Part shown: one piece after another, positions 1 to 8,904 of the stretch
Layout of the letters: each line of letters opens with the position of its first letter
Numbering within the stretch: the first letter of the stretch is position 1
Made by a program: the position numbers and the translations under genes
Origin: Cryobacterium flavum
Lineage (GTDB): Bacteria > Actinomycetota > Actinomycetes > Actinomycetales > Microbacteriaceae
DNA: 64,000 bases
Reading direction: 5' to 3'
Assembly: GCF_900103805.1 (NCBI RefSeq)
Contig: NZ_FNIB01000001.1
Span: 422,814 to 486,813, forward strand
Notes under the pieces: generated by a model
The model's database searches: none
Told to the model about the DNA's origin: nothing
The model's input: only the letters and a program-made list of their open reading frames with translations

Positions 1-703
1 TCCCGACCAGGCTGCGCAGTGTGGTGCTGCGAAAGGCATCGCTCCAGGCCAGTTGAATGTAGGTTCCGGCCGGTTGACCGCGGCCGAGCAGGGCGTTTGC
101 CGCCGCCCAGGTGACCAGGCTCGCGGCAGCCGCCAGGGCCAGCAACAGCCCCGCCGGCCAGAGAATCGTGCGCACCGAGACGTCATCGAACACCCGCTCC
201 GGGTTGATCGCGATGACCCCGAGCACGGTAGCATAGCCGAGAGTAGCGAGGCCCAGCAGGCCCAGAGAGAACGCGCGGTCCAGCGGAGTAACGTAGTCGG
301 CCAGCCCGGGGGAAGCGCTGCGCGCCAGCCGCGGCACCTCGGCTACCGGTGCGAACGCCGAGCGGGAATCGTTGCCGATGAGGGCGACCGTCGACCCGAC
401 CGTCATTGCGACCAAGACCACGAGCCCATTCCACGGGTTCTGACTGCCGTCCGTCAGAACCAGCAGCGCCACGCCCGGCACGAGCCCCACCATCGACCCG
501 ACGACCCCCGCGCGTTCGCGGCGATAGATCCGGCTCGACAGCTCGGGGACGATCTCTGGAACCAACGCGAGCCCGACCTGCTGGGAGTAGGCGTGCAGCA
601 TCCGCTTGCGTGGTTCGGCACGCGCGATATAGATCAGGCGGATGCCGAGTCCCGCCAGCATCAGCGCCGCAAAAACTGCTAAGACTGCTAATACTGGATC
701 CAC
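1..703 (-). CDS. multi-pass membrane protein, partial (C-terminus outside the window)
   Basis: An open frame starts at GTG 703 (MDPVLAVLAVFAALML...) with a GGGAGGG ribosome site about 5 bases upstream and runs off the window edge after 234 codons. The visible part has an N-terminal hydrophobic helix (residues about 2-22), a cytoplasmic basic stretch, and further hydrophobic segments near residues 65-85, 90-110, 145-165 and 180-205. That pattern fits an integral membrane protein of unknown function. It lies 67 bp downstream of a YtrA-type GntR repressor gene on the same strand, a pairing commonly seen for small regulator/membrane-protein operons. The family could not be recognised. Confidence 0.6.
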   Translation of the reverse strand, partial: MDPVLAVLAVFAALMLAGLGIRLIYIARAEPRKRMLHAYSQQVGLALVPEIVPELSSRIYRRERAGVVGSMVGLVPGVALLVLTDGSQNPWNGLVVLVAMTVGSTVALIGNDSRSAFAPVAEVPRLARSASPGLADYVTPLDRAFSLGLLGLATLGYATVLGVIAINPERVFDDVSVRTILWPAGLLLALAAAASLVTWAAANALLGRGQPAGTYIQLAWSDAFRSTTLRSLVG

Positions 704-724
704 AAAACCCTCCCGTTGTGTGCG

Positions 725-750
725 TTTTGTACCAGAGTAGCAATACAAAA
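725..750. promoter_or_regulatory. inverted repeat between GntR gene and membrane gene
   Basis: TTTTGTA (725-731) and TACAAAA (744-750) are perfect inverted arms separated by 12 bases. They sit between the stop of the GntR gene and the start of the membrane gene. The size fits a dimeric repressor site, or a weak processing hairpin. Assignment to the neighbouring GntR protein is inference. Confidence 0.35.
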
Positions 751-770
751 CTCCGGCCGCAAGGCCCGGC

Positions 771-1148
771 TCAGGAGTCGGAACGGCGATTCAGGGCATC
801 GGTGACGAGGGTGAGGGCCTCGGCCGGGCTCACGCCGAGTTGCTCGATGCGGGCAGCGAATGCGTCGGCCGCTGCCTGGGCGTGCCGCTCGGCCGCATCA
901 CCGTTGGGTGCGATGAATGAACCGAACCGACCGCGCGTTTCAATCACGCTGTCACGCTCGAGTTCGCGATAGGCCCGGGCGACCGTGTTCGTGGCCAGAC
1001 CGAGCTCAGCGGCGAGGGCCCGCACGGTCGGCAGGCGGGTATCGTGCTCCAGCTTACCGGAGCGCACGGCCGCAATGACCTGGCTGCGCAACTGTTCAAA
1101 CGGCGGCGTGCTCGAGTGTGAATCAATGGCAATAAAGGAAGCGGGCAC
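771..1148 (-). CDS. GntR-family transcriptional regulator, YtrA type
   Basis: This 125-residue protein has an N-terminal winged helix-turn-helix (residues about 10-75, with PTVRALAAELGLATNTVARAYRELE as the recognition region). The short helical tail (residues 80-125) is typical of the YtrA subfamily, which lacks a large effector domain. YtrA regulators usually repress their own operon with membrane-transport genes, and here the membrane gene ending at 703 follows on the same strand. The start is ATG 1148. The effector cannot be deduced. Confidence 0.85.
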   Translation of the reverse strand: MPASFIAIDSHSSTPPFEQLRSQVIAAVRSGKLEHDTRLPTVRALAAELGLATNTVARAYRELERDSVIETRGRFGSFIAPNGDAAERHAQAAADAFAARIEQLGVSPAEALTLVTDALNRRSDS

Positions 1149-1319
1149 GGGACCCTCCGTTCAACGTTATGAGCAATTTTGCCTCGCTACAACGAATGCC
1201 GCAACACCATACCCACGGTACGTTCCCAGGGGATGTTTTCCGAGAGCGGGTGAACGGTTGCTTCAACATCACCGAAGCAACCGTTTCCCCGCTTTCGCGG
1301 GGCCGCGTAGGCTCGGGGC

Positions 1320-2084
1320 ATGACCTTTCCGGCCGATCTCCCCGCCGAGCTCGCCGGGCTGGTGCCGACCTTAGTCGGCGTTCTGTTGCTGCTCGCGGTG
1401 GTCGCGACGGTGCTGCGGGTCTATCGCACACAGCATCCGTTCGCGCCGGCGCTCGCCCTGTTGCGTGGGATCCTGCAACTGGCCGCGATCAGTCTCATTC
1501 TCAGCGGCATCATCAATGAACCGCTCTGGGTCGGCGTCGGATTGCTCGTCATGTTCGCGGCGGCCGTCGGTACTGTCACCCGCCGTATCGGCTTCAGTCG
1601 CGCGCACCTGTTTCGCGTGGCTGCGGCGATGGCTCTCGGTGTGAGCGTCACTCTCGCCATCGTGTTCACGACCGGAGCGATCGAATTCTCACCACGCTAC
1701 GTGCTCGCGATCGGCGGCATCATCATCGGCAATGCCATGTCGATCGCGACGCTCAGTGGTCGCCGCTTCTCCGAGGCGGTCGGCGATCACTGGGACGAAG
1801 TCGAGGGCTGGCTTGCGCTCGGGGCCACGCCGCGGCAATCCACGCGCGATCTGGCCAGGCAGGCCGTCTACTTCGCCATCATTCCGTCCACCGACCAGAC
1901 CAAGACCACGGGGCTGGTCACGTTGCCGGGAGCGTTCGTCGGGGCGATTTTCGGTGGAGCTTCGCCGTTGGAGGCCGGACGCTTTCAGATCGTCGTGCTG
2001 GCCGGCATCCTCTGCGCTGGGTCAATTGCCGCGGTCACCCTGCTGCACCTGATCTCGCCGGTGCGTCAAAAGCCGGTCCCTTAG
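1320..2084 (+). CDS. FetB/UPF0014-family ABC transporter permease
   Basis: This 254-residue polytopic protein has about seven predicted membrane segments. It contains the family signature near residues 195-225 (DQTKTTGLVTLPGAFVGAIF followed by GGASPLEAGRFQ), characteristic of the YbbM/FetB permeases that E. coli links to iron export and oxidative-stress resistance. A conserved cytoplasmic loop (ALGATPRQSTRD, about residues 160-172) should contact an ATPase. No FetA-like ATPase gene is adjacent, so the partner must be elsewhere. It is transcribed divergently from the GntR gene across a 171-bp gap and convergently with the AsnC gene. Confidence 0.8.
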   Translation: MTFPADLPAELAGLVPTLVGVLLLLAVVATVLRVYRTQHPFAPALALLRGILQLAAISLILSGIINEPLWVGVGLLVMFAAAVGTVTRRIGFSRAHLFRVAAAMALGVSVTLAIVFTTGAIEFSPRYVLAIGGIIIGNAMSIATLSGRRFSEAVGDHWDEVEGWLALGATPRQSTRDLARQAVYFAIIPSTDQTKTTGLVTLPGAFVGAIFGGASPLEAGRFQIVVLAGILCAGSIAAVTLLHLISPVRQKPVP

Positions 2085-2115
2085 AACCTGGCTCGCGAAA
2101 GCGGGTGAGGTGTTG

Positions 2116-2553
2116 CTACTCGATTGAGCGATGGATGAGGCGTGACAGCACGATCGCACTCCGAGTGTGATCGACGTTGGGTGCCAGGCGCACCTTTTCG
2201 AGCGCCGCCTCGAGCCCCGGAATGTCCCGGGCTCGAATGTGCACCATGGCGTCGGCGCTGCCGGTGACGGTTCCCGCGTCGACGACCTCCGGCACGCCGG
2301 AGAGTATGCGCAGTAATTCGTCGGGCGCGACGGTGCCCCGGCAGAACAGCTCAACATAGGCTTCCGTGCTCATACCGTCGACCGCCGGGTCGACCTGAAT
2401 CGTAAAGCTGCGAATCACCTTGTCGGCCACCAGGCGGTCGACGCGGCGTTTCACAGCGGATGCCGACAGTCCCACCACCGAGCCGATGTCACCATAGCCG
2501 GCGCGCGCGTTCTGGCGCAGCAGATCGAGAATGCTGTGGTCGAGGTTATCCAT
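2116..2553 (-). CDS. Lrp/AsnC-family transcriptional regulator
   Basis: This 145-residue protein has an N-terminal AsnC helix-turn-helix (residues about 3-60; SASAVKRRVDRL is the recognition helix) and a C-terminal RAM/AsnC effector domain (residues about 65-140). It is divergent from ddaH and rocD with 225 bp between starts. That is the arrangement of local amino-acid-responsive regulators, so it probably controls the dimethylarginine/ornithine genes. The ligand (arginine, ornithine or lysine) is not identifiable from sequence. Confidence 0.85.
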   Translation of the reverse strand: MDNLDHSILDLLRQNARAGYGDIGSVVGLSASAVKRRVDRLVADKVIRSFTIQVDPAVDGMSTEAYVELFCRGTVAPDELLRILSGVPEVVDAGTVTGSADAMVHIRARDIPGLEAALEKVRLAPNVDHTRSAIVLSRLIHRSIE

Positions 2554-2778
2554 GGGGCGAGTCTAAGTGACGGCACTGCGCAAACTTGCGTCACGGTGGC
2601 AATTCTCGAAGATTTCTTGCGCAGATCAGCGTGAAACGTTGAATCATGCTGTGTGAGACTGAGGGTGGCGTCCCGGAACGATCAAGTGTGGTCGAGCCGG
2701 GCTCTCGTGAGCGACCTGGTCCGCCATCCACCCCGAGTTCCGTCGGCCCGAAGGCCCGCGGATCCCCGAAGGAGCCTC

Positions 2779-3633
2779 ATGTCGATCAACTCAGCCACCC
2801 CCGTTCTGGCCGAAGAGCCCGCCGTTCCCGTGCGCATCGCCACCAAGCGCACCATTCTTATGTGCAAGCCGCAGTTCTTCACCGTGGTCTACCGCATCAA
2901 CCCGTGGATGGACCCGGCGCTGCCCACCGACACCTCGCTCGCCGTGAAGCAGTGGCAGACCCTCTATGACGCCTACATCGGCCTCGGCTTCGATGTGCAC
3001 CTGATCGACCCGATCGACGGCCTGCCCGACATGGTCTACGCGGCCAACGGCGGTTTCGTCATCGATAACCAGGCCTACGGAGCCAAATTCACCCATGTGC
3101 AGCGCCAGCCCGAAGGCCCCGCCTATATGGACTGGTTCGGCGCCAACGGCTTCGACGTGCGTGTACCCGTGGAGACCAACGAGGGCGAGGGCGATTTTCT
3201 GCTGGTCGGCGACGTCATCCTGGCCGGCACCGGCTTTCGCAGCGACTCGAACAGCCACGCTGAACTCTCGAATATCGCCGGCCGCCCGGTGATCACCCTG
3301 CGCCTGATCAACCCGAGTTTCTACCACCTCGACACCGCCGTGGCCGTGCTCGATGACACGAACATCGCCTACCTGCCGAGCGCCTTCGACGCGCCGAGCC
3401 TCGCCATTCTGCAGGAGCGCTACCCCGACGCCATCATCGTCACCGAAGAAGACGCCTCCATTCTCGGCCTCAACTCCTACTCCGACGGCTACAACGTCGT
3501 CATCGCCGCCCGCGCCAAAGACTTCGAACGCCAGCTGCGAGCTCGCGGCTACAACCCGATCGGCGTCGACCTGTCCGAACTGCTGCTCGGCGGCGGCGGC
3601 GTCAAATGCTGCACGCTCGAGCTGCGCCGATGA
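2779..3633 (+). CDS. ddaH: dimethylargininase (N(G),N(G)-dimethylarginine dimethylaminohydrolase)
   Basis: The 284-residue amidinotransferase-fold enzyme is predicted to hydrolyse methylated arginine (or an arginine-like substrate) to citrulline and an amine. Visible landmarks are the N-terminal CKPQFFTVVYRINPWMD segment, the substrate loop ending DMVYAANGGFV, a GEGDFLL motif, the catalytic His in INPSFYHLDTA and the nucleophile Cys in the C-terminal GGGGVKCCTLEL. ATG 2779 follows a GAAGGAG site; an upstream in-frame ATG at 2653 adds 42 low-complexity residues and is less likely. It is 29 bp upstream of rocD in the same operon. Confidence 0.88.
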   Translation: MSINSATPVLAEEPAVPVRIATKRTILMCKPQFFTVVYRINPWMDPALPTDTSLAVKQWQTLYDAYIGLGFDVHLIDPIDGLPDMVYAANGGFVIDNQAYGAKFTHVQRQPEGPAYMDWFGANGFDVRVPVETNEGEGDFLLVGDVILAGTGFRSDSNSHAELSNIAGRPVITLRLINPSFYHLDTAVAVLDDTNIAYLPSAFDAPSLAILQERYPDAIIVTEEDASILGLNSYSDGYNVVIAARAKDFERQLRARGYNPIGVDLSELLLGGGGVKCCTLELRR

Positions 3634-3662
3634 CCGCCCCCACCAACCTGAAGGAGCACGAC

Positions 3663-4919
3663 ATGACGACGAATCTGACAGACGCACCCGCAGCATCCGT
3701 TTCGCCTGCAGCTACTGCCCTCATTGCCGAGGAAAGCGCGCACGCCGCGCACAACTATCACCCGCTGGAGGTCGTCGTCGCGACCGGCGACGGCGCCTGG
3801 GTAACGGATGTCGCCGGTCACCGCTACCTGGACTGCCTCGCCGCCTACTCCGCTGTGAACTTCGGCCACTCCAACCCGGTGCTGCTCGACGCTGCTCGTG
3901 CCCAGCTCGGCCGCATCACCCTCACCAGCCGGGCGTTCTACAACGACCAGCTCGGTCCGTTCGTGACCGCGCTCGCCGAACTGGCCGGCAAAGACATGGT
4001 TCTGCCCATGAACACCGGCGCCGAGGCCGTCGAATCCGGCATCAAGGTGGCCCGTGCCTGGGGCTACCGGGTCAAGGGCGTCGCGCCCGACCAGGCCAAC
4101 ATCATCGTGGCAGCCGGCAACTTTCACGGCCGCACCACCACCATCATCAGCTTCTCTGACGACGAGTCGGCCCGCGCCGGCTTCGGCCCGTTCACGCCCG
4201 GTTTTCGCACCGTGCCCTACGGCGATGCGGCCGCGCTCGAGGCCGCGATCGACGAGAACACCGTGGCCGTGCTGCTCGAACCGATCCAGGGTGAGGCCGG
4301 CATCGTCGTGCCGCCGGCGGCCTACCTGCCCGCAGTACGCGAGATCACCACGCGCCACAACGTATTGTTCATCGCCGACGAGATTCAGTCCGGCCTCGGC
4401 CGCACCGGCTCGACCTTCGCCTGCGACCTCGTGGGCGTCGTGCCCGACCTCTACCTGCTCGGCAAGGCCCTCGGCGGCGGCATCGTTCCCGTCTCCGCCG
4501 TCGTCGGCAACACCGACATTCTCGGTGTGCTGCACCCGGGCGAGCACGGCTCCACCTTCGGCGGCAACCCGCTCGCCGCAGCCGTCGGCCTGGCCGTCGT
4601 GAAGATTCTGGCCACCGGCGAATACCAGCAGCGCGCGACCGAACTCGGCGCGCGCCTGCACGCGGGCCTCGCCGAGCTCATCGGGCACGGCGTGATCGAA
4701 GTGCGCGGCGTCGGCCTCTGGGCCGGCATCGACATCGATCCGTCGCTCGCTCCGGGCCGCGTCGTCTGCGAGGCCCTCCTCGCCCGTGGCGTGCTCGCCA
4801 AGGACACGCACGGGTCGACCATCCGCCTGGCACCGCCGATCGTCGTCTCCGCCGAGGACGTGGACTGGGCCGTCGAGCAACTGCGTCTCGTGCTGGCCGA
4901 CCTCGCGGCTGCGAAGTAG
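3663..4919 (+). CDS. rocD: ornithine--oxo-acid transaminase
   Basis: The 418-residue class-III PLP aminotransferase converts ornithine and 2-oxoglutarate to glutamate-5-semialdehyde and glutamate. Landmarks are the substrate region YLDCLAAYSAVNFGH, the MNTGAEAVE motif, FIADEIQSGLGRTG (cofactor Asp) and the Schiff-base Lys in LLGKALGGGI. The length matches the family. Start ATG 3663 has AAGGAG eight bases upstream. Paired with ddaH, it completes a route from (methyl)arginine derivatives towards glutamate and proline, presumably under the divergent AsnC-type regulator. Confidence 0.92.
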   Translation: MTTNLTDAPAASVSPAATALIAEESAHAAHNYHPLEVVVATGDGAWVTDVAGHRYLDCLAAYSAVNFGHSNPVLLDAARAQLGRITLTSRAFYNDQLGPFVTALAELAGKDMVLPMNTGAEAVESGIKVARAWGYRVKGVAPDQANIIVAAGNFHGRTTTIISFSDDESARAGFGPFTPGFRTVPYGDAAALEAAIDENTVAVLLEPIQGEAGIVVPPAAYLPAVREITTRHNVLFIADEIQSGLGRTGSTFACDLVGVVPDLYLLGKALGGGIVPVSAVVGNTDILGVLHPGEHGSTFGGNPLAAAVGLAVVKILATGEYQQRATELGARLHAGLAELIGHGVIEVRGVGLWAGIDIDPSLAPGRVVCEALLARGVLAKDTHGSTIRLAPPIVVSAEDVDWAVEQLRLVLADLAAAK

Positions 4920-4930
4920 GCGCGCTCCCG

Positions 4931-5047
4931 GGCAGAACGCATGACCGCGCCCGATCTGGGTGCGCGCTACGCCGGTTACCGTAGCGCGCATCCGTGTTTG
5001 GGGCGCGATCGCGCGCCGGCCGCCAATAGCAGCGCGTGCGTTCTGCC
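4931..5047. repeat. structured intergenic element with nested hairpins
   Basis: Between rocD and the esterase gene, an 11-bp perfect outer stem (GGCAGAACGCA at 4931-4941 with TGCGTTCTGCC at 5037-5047) encloses two inner hairpins. One is GCGCGCTACG/CGTAGCGCGC (4962-4971/4980-4989) and the other is GGCGCG/CGCGCC (5002-5007/5012-5017). There is no obvious reading frame. It could be a terminator, a palindromic repeat element or a structured RNA; the layered pairing is more elaborate than a simple terminator. Confidence 0.55.
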
Positions 5048-5109
5048 GAAAGCGGATGCCCCCGCGTGACGGCCCGGCTCCACGCTGTGGCGGCCATAGG
5101 CTGAAGGGC

Positions 5110-6072
5110 ATGTACACCGACCTGCCCGAAGCCGAACTCCGCGCCTATCGCAGTGGCCAGGCCGACCCGGCCGACTTCGATGCCTTCTGGGCCGAGACGC
5201 TCGCCGAGGCCGATCGGCATCCGCTTGATGTCACCGCCACGAAGGTCGACGCCGGTCTGGAAACGCTCGAAGTCTTCGACGTGACTTTCCCCGGGTTCGG
5301 TGGGCAGCCGATCAAGGCCTGGCTGCGAGTGCCCGCCGGCGCGCGTCGCCCGCTGCCGACCGTCGTGCAGTTTCACGGTTACGGCCGGGGACGCGGGCAG
5401 AGCTTCGAGAACCTACTGTGGGCATCCGCCGGGTTCGCGCATTTCGAGATGGACCTGCGCGGGCAGGGCTGGGGCGGTAGCACGGGCGACACGGTCGACG
5501 ACGCCGGGAGTGGCCCGCAGGTACCCGGTTTCATGACGCGCGGCATCGACTCGCGTGAGACCTACTATTACCGCCGCGTTTTCACCGATGCCGTGCGCGC
5601 CGTCGCGGCGGCCCGCAGCCTGGCGCTCGTCGATGAAACCCGGGTGGGCCTGGTCGGCACCAGCCAGGGCGGCGGTATCGCGCTCGCCGTGGCTGGGCTC
5701 GTGCCCGACCTCGCCGCGGTCGTCGCGCGCGTACCGTTTCTGTGTGACTTTCCGCGGGCATCCGTCATCACCGACGCGCTGCCGTATCGGGAGCTCGGCC
5801 AGTACCTCGCCACCAACCGGCTCAAGGTAGTGCGGGTGCACGACGTGCTCGCCTACTTCGATGGCGTCAACTTCGCCAAGCGCGCGACGGCGCCGGTGAC
5901 CATGACGGCCGCCCTGATGGACCCGATCTGCCCGCCGTCGACAGTGTTCGCGGCCTACAACAACTATGCCGGCCCAAAGCAGATCACCGTCTGGCCGTAC
6001 AACGGCCACGAGGGCGGCGCCTGGGAAGACGACGCTCTCGCCCTGCGTGCGTTCCGCGAACACCTCGGCTAG
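5110..6072 (+). CDS. acetylxylan esterase / cephalosporin-C deacetylase family hydrolase
   Basis: The 320-residue alpha/beta hydrolase is of the AXE1 family (carbohydrate esterase 7 type), which removes acetyl groups from xylo-oligosaccharides and some antibiotics. The nucleophile Ser lies in GTSQGGG (about residue 183), the acid Asp is in AALMDPICPPS, and the His is in YNGHEGG near the C-terminus; DLRGQGWGGS is the family oxyanion-side motif. ATG 5110 has a GAAGGG site. An in-frame extension to 4960 crosses the hairpin element and is rejected. No signal peptide is visible, so it probably acts on imported substrates in the cytoplasm. Confidence 0.87.
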   Translation: MYTDLPEAELRAYRSGQADPADFDAFWAETLAEADRHPLDVTATKVDAGLETLEVFDVTFPGFGGQPIKAWLRVPAGARRPLPTVVQFHGYGRGRGQSFENLLWASAGFAHFEMDLRGQGWGGSTGDTVDDAGSGPQVPGFMTRGIDSRETYYYRRVFTDAVRAVAAARSLALVDETRVGLVGTSQGGGIALAVAGLVPDLAAVVARVPFLCDFPRASVITDALPYRELGQYLATNRLKVVRVHDVLAYFDGVNFAKRATAPVTMTAALMDPICPPSTVFAAYNNYAGPKQITVWPYNGHEGGAWEDDALALRAFREHLG

Positions 6073-6110
6073 GCCTTGTTGCCGGCATGGAGCGGCAGTA
6101 CCATTTTGGT

Positions 6111-6317
6111 ATGGCTATCAACGTGCGCATCCCGGAGGAACTCGACCGTCAACTTGAGGCACTCGCGACGGCGCAACACGTGTCGAAGCACGCGCTGCTC
6201 CTGCAGGGCGCAACCCTGATTGTCGACCGTTATTCGCGGCGCAACGAAATCGAATCCGGCCTGCAATTCGTGCTCACCCACGACGCCGAGTTGCTGCAGC
6301 GCCTCGAAGACGCGTGA
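6111..6317 (+). CDS. ribbon-helix-helix-like antitoxin of Doc-type TA pair
   Basis: This 68-residue protein begins MAINVRIPEELDRQLEALA, the beta-strand plus helix pattern of MetJ/Arc/CopG DNA-binding antitoxins, and ends in a charged tail (HDAELLQRLEDA) suited to toxin binding. ATG 6111 is preferred over the upstream ATG 6087. Its stop overlaps the toxin start by four bases (GTGA), so the two are translationally coupled and the antitoxin comes first. It probably represses the operon through an N-terminal dimer. Confidence 0.7.
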   Translation: MAINVRIPEELDRQLEALATAQHVSKHALLLQGATLIVDRYSRRNEIESGLQFVLTHDAELLQRLEDA

Positions 6318-6685
6318 CCCAGTACCTGGAGGTCGCCGATGCGCTGCAGGTGACCGAGCGCTACGGCTTCTACGTGCGGGACGCTGGCCTGCTCGCGTCT
6401 GCACTCGCCCGGCCGTCGGCGTCCATGTTCGGAACGGATGCCTACGCGACCTTTGATCGAAAGGCCGCGGCCCTTCTCGAATCTCTCGTGCGCAATCATC
6501 CGCTGGTCGATGGAAACAAGCGCACAGGCTGGACCCTCATGGTGCTCTTTCTCTGGATCAACGGGTATGCCCACGATTTCACCACCGATGAGGGTTTCGA
6601 TTTCGTGATTGGCGTCGCCGAAGGGGTCGTCGACCTCGACGAATCTGAAAAGCGGATCGCGGCGCATCGCGTCACGCGTTCGTAG
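6314..6685 (+). CDS. doc: Fic/Doc-family toxin
   Basis: This 123-residue protein carries the Doc-type core NHPLVDGNKRTG (about residues 61-72), a form of the HxFx(D/N)GNKR catalytic loop that transfers phosphate or AMP to a target such as EF-Tu. Its length and all-helical pattern match Doc. The start is GTG 6314, coupled to the antitoxin stop. The canonical Phe after His is replaced (HPLVDG), as seen in many Doc homologues. The 23-bp gap to the convergent lactate dehydrogenase gene leaves no further partner. Confidence 0.82.
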   Translation: MTQYLEVADALQVTERYGFYVRDAGLLASALARPSASMFGTDAYATFDRKAAALLESLVRNHPLVDGNKRTGWTLMVLFLWINGYAHDFTTDEGFDFVIGVAEGVVDLDESEKRIAAHRVTRS

Positions 6686-6707
6686 CTCGCCGCCGACTGT
6701 CTGCGAC

Positions 6708-8081
6708 TTACGAGACCGTCTTCCGTGGCGCAGGCTTCACCGGCGTGGTCGTGACGACAGCGGATGCACTCACCGACTCCTTGCGCACGGCCGGCTCCCG
6801 CACGGGAGCCTTGCGTACCGGAGCAGCCGCGGCGGCGGCGACCAGGGGCGACACCACCGGCTGCAGCCGGGACAGCTGGGTCACGTGGCCCGGGTTCAAC
6901 TCCTCGAGTGCATTCACGCCGAGCAGGCGCATGGTGCGCGTGATCTGCTCCGAGAGGATCGCAATGGTGCGGTCGACGCCCGCTTCACCGCCGGCCATGA
7001 GGCCGTAAAGGTAGGCGCGGCCGATCATCGTGTAGCGGGCGCCGAGCGCGACGGAGGCGACGATGTCGGCACCGCTCATGATGCCCGTGTCGAGGTGCAC
7101 CTCGGTGTGGGCACCGACCTCGCGGGCGATCTGCGGCAGCAGGTGGAACGGAATCGGTGCACGGTCGAGCTGGCGACCGCCGTGGTTCGAGAGGGTGATG
7201 CCGTCAACGCCGAGGTCGACGAGGCGCTTGGCATCGTCCAAGTTCTGCACTCCCTTGACCACGATTTTTCCGGGCCACTGGGCCTTGATCCAAGCCAGAT
7301 CGTCGAAGGTCACGGTCGCATCGAACATGGAGTCGATCAGTTCGCCGATGGTGCCGCTGGACCGGTCGAGGCTCGCAAAGGAGAGCGGCTCGGTGGTGAG
7401 AAAGTTGATCCACCATTCCGGTCGCGGGATGGCGTTGATGACAGTGCCGAGGGTGAGCGCTGGTGGAATCGAGAAGCCGTTGCGCTTGTCGCGCAGTCGG
7501 GCGCCGGCCACCGGCACATCGACCGTGACGAGCAGGGTGTCGAACCCGGCCTTTTTGGCTCGCTCGACCAAGGCCATCGACCGGTCGCGGTCCTTCCACA
7601 TGTACAGCTGAAACCAGTTGCGGCCGGTGGGGTTGGCGGCCTTGACGTCTTCGATCGACGTCGTTCCCATGGTTGACAGAGCGAACGGAATGCCGGCCCG
7701 CCCGGCGGCGCGCGCCCCGGCGATTTCACCCTCGGTCTGCATCATGCGGGTGAAGCCGGTGGGCGCGATGCCGAACGGCTGCGAAACGGGGGCACCGAGC
7801 ACGTCCCAGCTGGTGGACACGGTCGACACGTCGCGCAGAATGGCCGGATGAAACTCAATGTCTTCGAAACCCTGGCGGGCCCGGCCGAGTGAGATCTCGG
7901 CCTCCGCGGCACCCTCGGTGTAGTCGAAGGCGGCCTTCGGAGTGCGCCTTTTGGCGATCGCACGCAGGTCGGCGATCGTGAGGGCCGCGTCGAGGCGGCG
8001 CTTCTTCGCGTTGAGCTCCGGAGCCTTGAACTTCATCAGCGGTGCCAGGTCTTTGATCCTGGGGATACGTCGTTGAACCAT
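6708..8081 (-). CDS. lldD: FMN-dependent L-lactate dehydrogenase / alpha-hydroxy-acid oxidase
   Basis: The 457-residue FMN alpha-hydroxy-acid dehydrogenase oxidises L-lactate to pyruvate. FMN and substrate motifs are visible: [55 protein letters not shown], and the catalytic His/Arg in [15 protein letters not shown]. An Ala/Pro/Lys-rich C-terminal tail of about 45 residues beyond the TIM barrel is unusual and resembles a disordered extension. ATG 8081 was chosen. The gene is 7 bp downstream of its probable regulator on the same strand. Confidence 0.88.
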   Translation of the reverse strand: MVQRRIPRIKDLAPLMKFKAPELNAKKRRLDAALTIADLRAIAKRRTPKAAFDYTEGAAEAEISLGRARQGFEDIEFHPAILRDVSTVSTSWDVLGAPVSQPFGIAPTGFTRMMQTEGEIAGARAAGRAGIPFALSTMGTTSIEDVKAANPTGRNWFQLYMWKDRDRSMALVERAKKAGFDTLLVTVDVPVAGARLRDKRNGFSIPPALTLGTVINAIPRPEWWINFLTTEPLSFASLDRSSGTIGELIDSMFDATVTFDDLAWIKAQWPGKIVVKGVQNLDDAKRLVDLGVDGITLSNHGGRQLDRAPIPFHLLPQIAREVGAHTEVHLDTGIMSGADIVASVALGARYTMIGRAYLYGLMAGGEAGVDRTIAILSEQITRTMRLLGVNALEELNPGHVTQLSRLQPVVSPLVAAAAAAPVRKAPVREPAVRKESVSASAVVTTTPVKPAPRKTVS

Positions 8082-8088
8082 GGTCGTC

Positions 8089-8814
8089 CTATCGTGTCGT
8101 GGGGCTGGCAGTGGTGGAAGTGAGATGGGTCTCGGCGTAGTACCCCGAGATGTGGGCGTGCACCGCGAGGCGGGCGGCATCCGCTTGACCGGCCAGAACG
8201 GCATTGAGAATGCCGCGATGCTCGAGCCTGAGACGAGCGGATGTTGCCGGCCAGCTCGCGAGGCCCGCCGCGCCCGCCCGCGCGTACCCCTCAATTGCGC
8301 TGCGGAGGCCGGCCATGGTCGCCGTGATGACCTGGTTGCCGTTCGCTTCGGCGAGCGAGAGATGGAACTGGGTGTCGAGGGCGAGGAATTCTGCTTCGGT
8401 GAGGGTCTCACTTTCCATCGCGGTGAGGATTTGCGCTGATTCGGTGAGGTCGACCTGGACCTCGGCCAGTTCGGCGACGATTGATCCCTCCAGGATGAGG
8501 CGGGTTTTGACCACGTCCGCGACCTCAAAGCCCTGGGCCGCAACCTGCAGGCGCATGAGCGCCGACATGCCGCCGCCGGGTCGTGCGACGATGATCGCGC
8601 CGGCCGAGGGCCCCGAGCCGACGGCGGTGCGAATGAGCCCGAGCACCTCGAGCACCCGCAGCGCTTCGCGCACGCTGGAACGGCCGACGCCGAGATCTGC
8701 TGCCAGGGTGCGCTCTGGCGGGAGGTGATCGCCCGGGCTCAGGCGACCCTCGAGCAGGTCGAGCTCCACGGCGTCGAGCACGATCTGCCAGGCGCGCGGG
8801 GTGATCTCGGTCAT
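8089..8814 (-). CDS. lldR: FadR-type GntR regulator of lactate utilisation
   Basis: This 241-residue protein has a GntR winged helix (residues about 10-75; [25 protein letters not shown]) followed by an all-helical FCD ligand domain with metal-binding His residues ([29 protein letters not shown]). Co-transcribed ahead of lldD, it most likely represses the operon until L-lactate binds. A perfect palindrome of the FadR-subfamily type lies just upstream of its start. The LldR name is inferred from context. Confidence 0.8.
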   Translation of the reverse strand: MTEITPRAWQIVLDAVELDLLEGRLSPGDHLPPERTLAADLGVGRSSVREALRVLEVLGLIRTAVGSGPSAGAIIVARPGGGMSALMRLQVAAQGFEVADVVKTRLILEGSIVAELAEVQVDLTESAQILTAMESETLTEAEFLALDTQFHLSLAEANGNQVITATMAGLRSAIEGYARAGAAGLASWPATSARLRLEHRGILNAVLAGQADAARLAVHAHISGYYAETHLTSTTASPTTR

Positions 8815-8832
8815 GCTGTCCTCTTGATCTCG

Positions 8833-8847
8833 TGTGGTCTGACCACA
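8833..8847. promoter_or_regulatory. palindromic operator of FadR-type regulator
   Basis: TGTGGTC-T-GACCACA is a perfect 15-bp palindrome containing TGGTNNNACCA, the consensus of FadR-subfamily GntR proteins. It lies 19 bp upstream of the lldR-like start and 58 bp upstream of the divergent dienelactone hydrolase gene, so it may control both directions. Confidence 0.75.
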
Positions 8848-8904
8848 GAGTACACGATTTTCTCGCGGATTGCGGATACAGTTTCAGCCAACCCGAGAGA
8901 GACC

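Noticed and set aside
183..743. 186-residue minus-strand frame with ATG
   Set aside because: Low-complexity Arg/Gly sequence in another frame of the membrane-protein gene. The GTG 703 frame gives a coherent membrane protein with a good ribosome site.
3549..5117. 522-residue minus-strand open frame opposite rocD
   Set aside because: A shadow of rocD caused by high GC: composition is Gly/Asp/Val/Arg-rich with no domain, and rocD on the plus strand is unmistakable.
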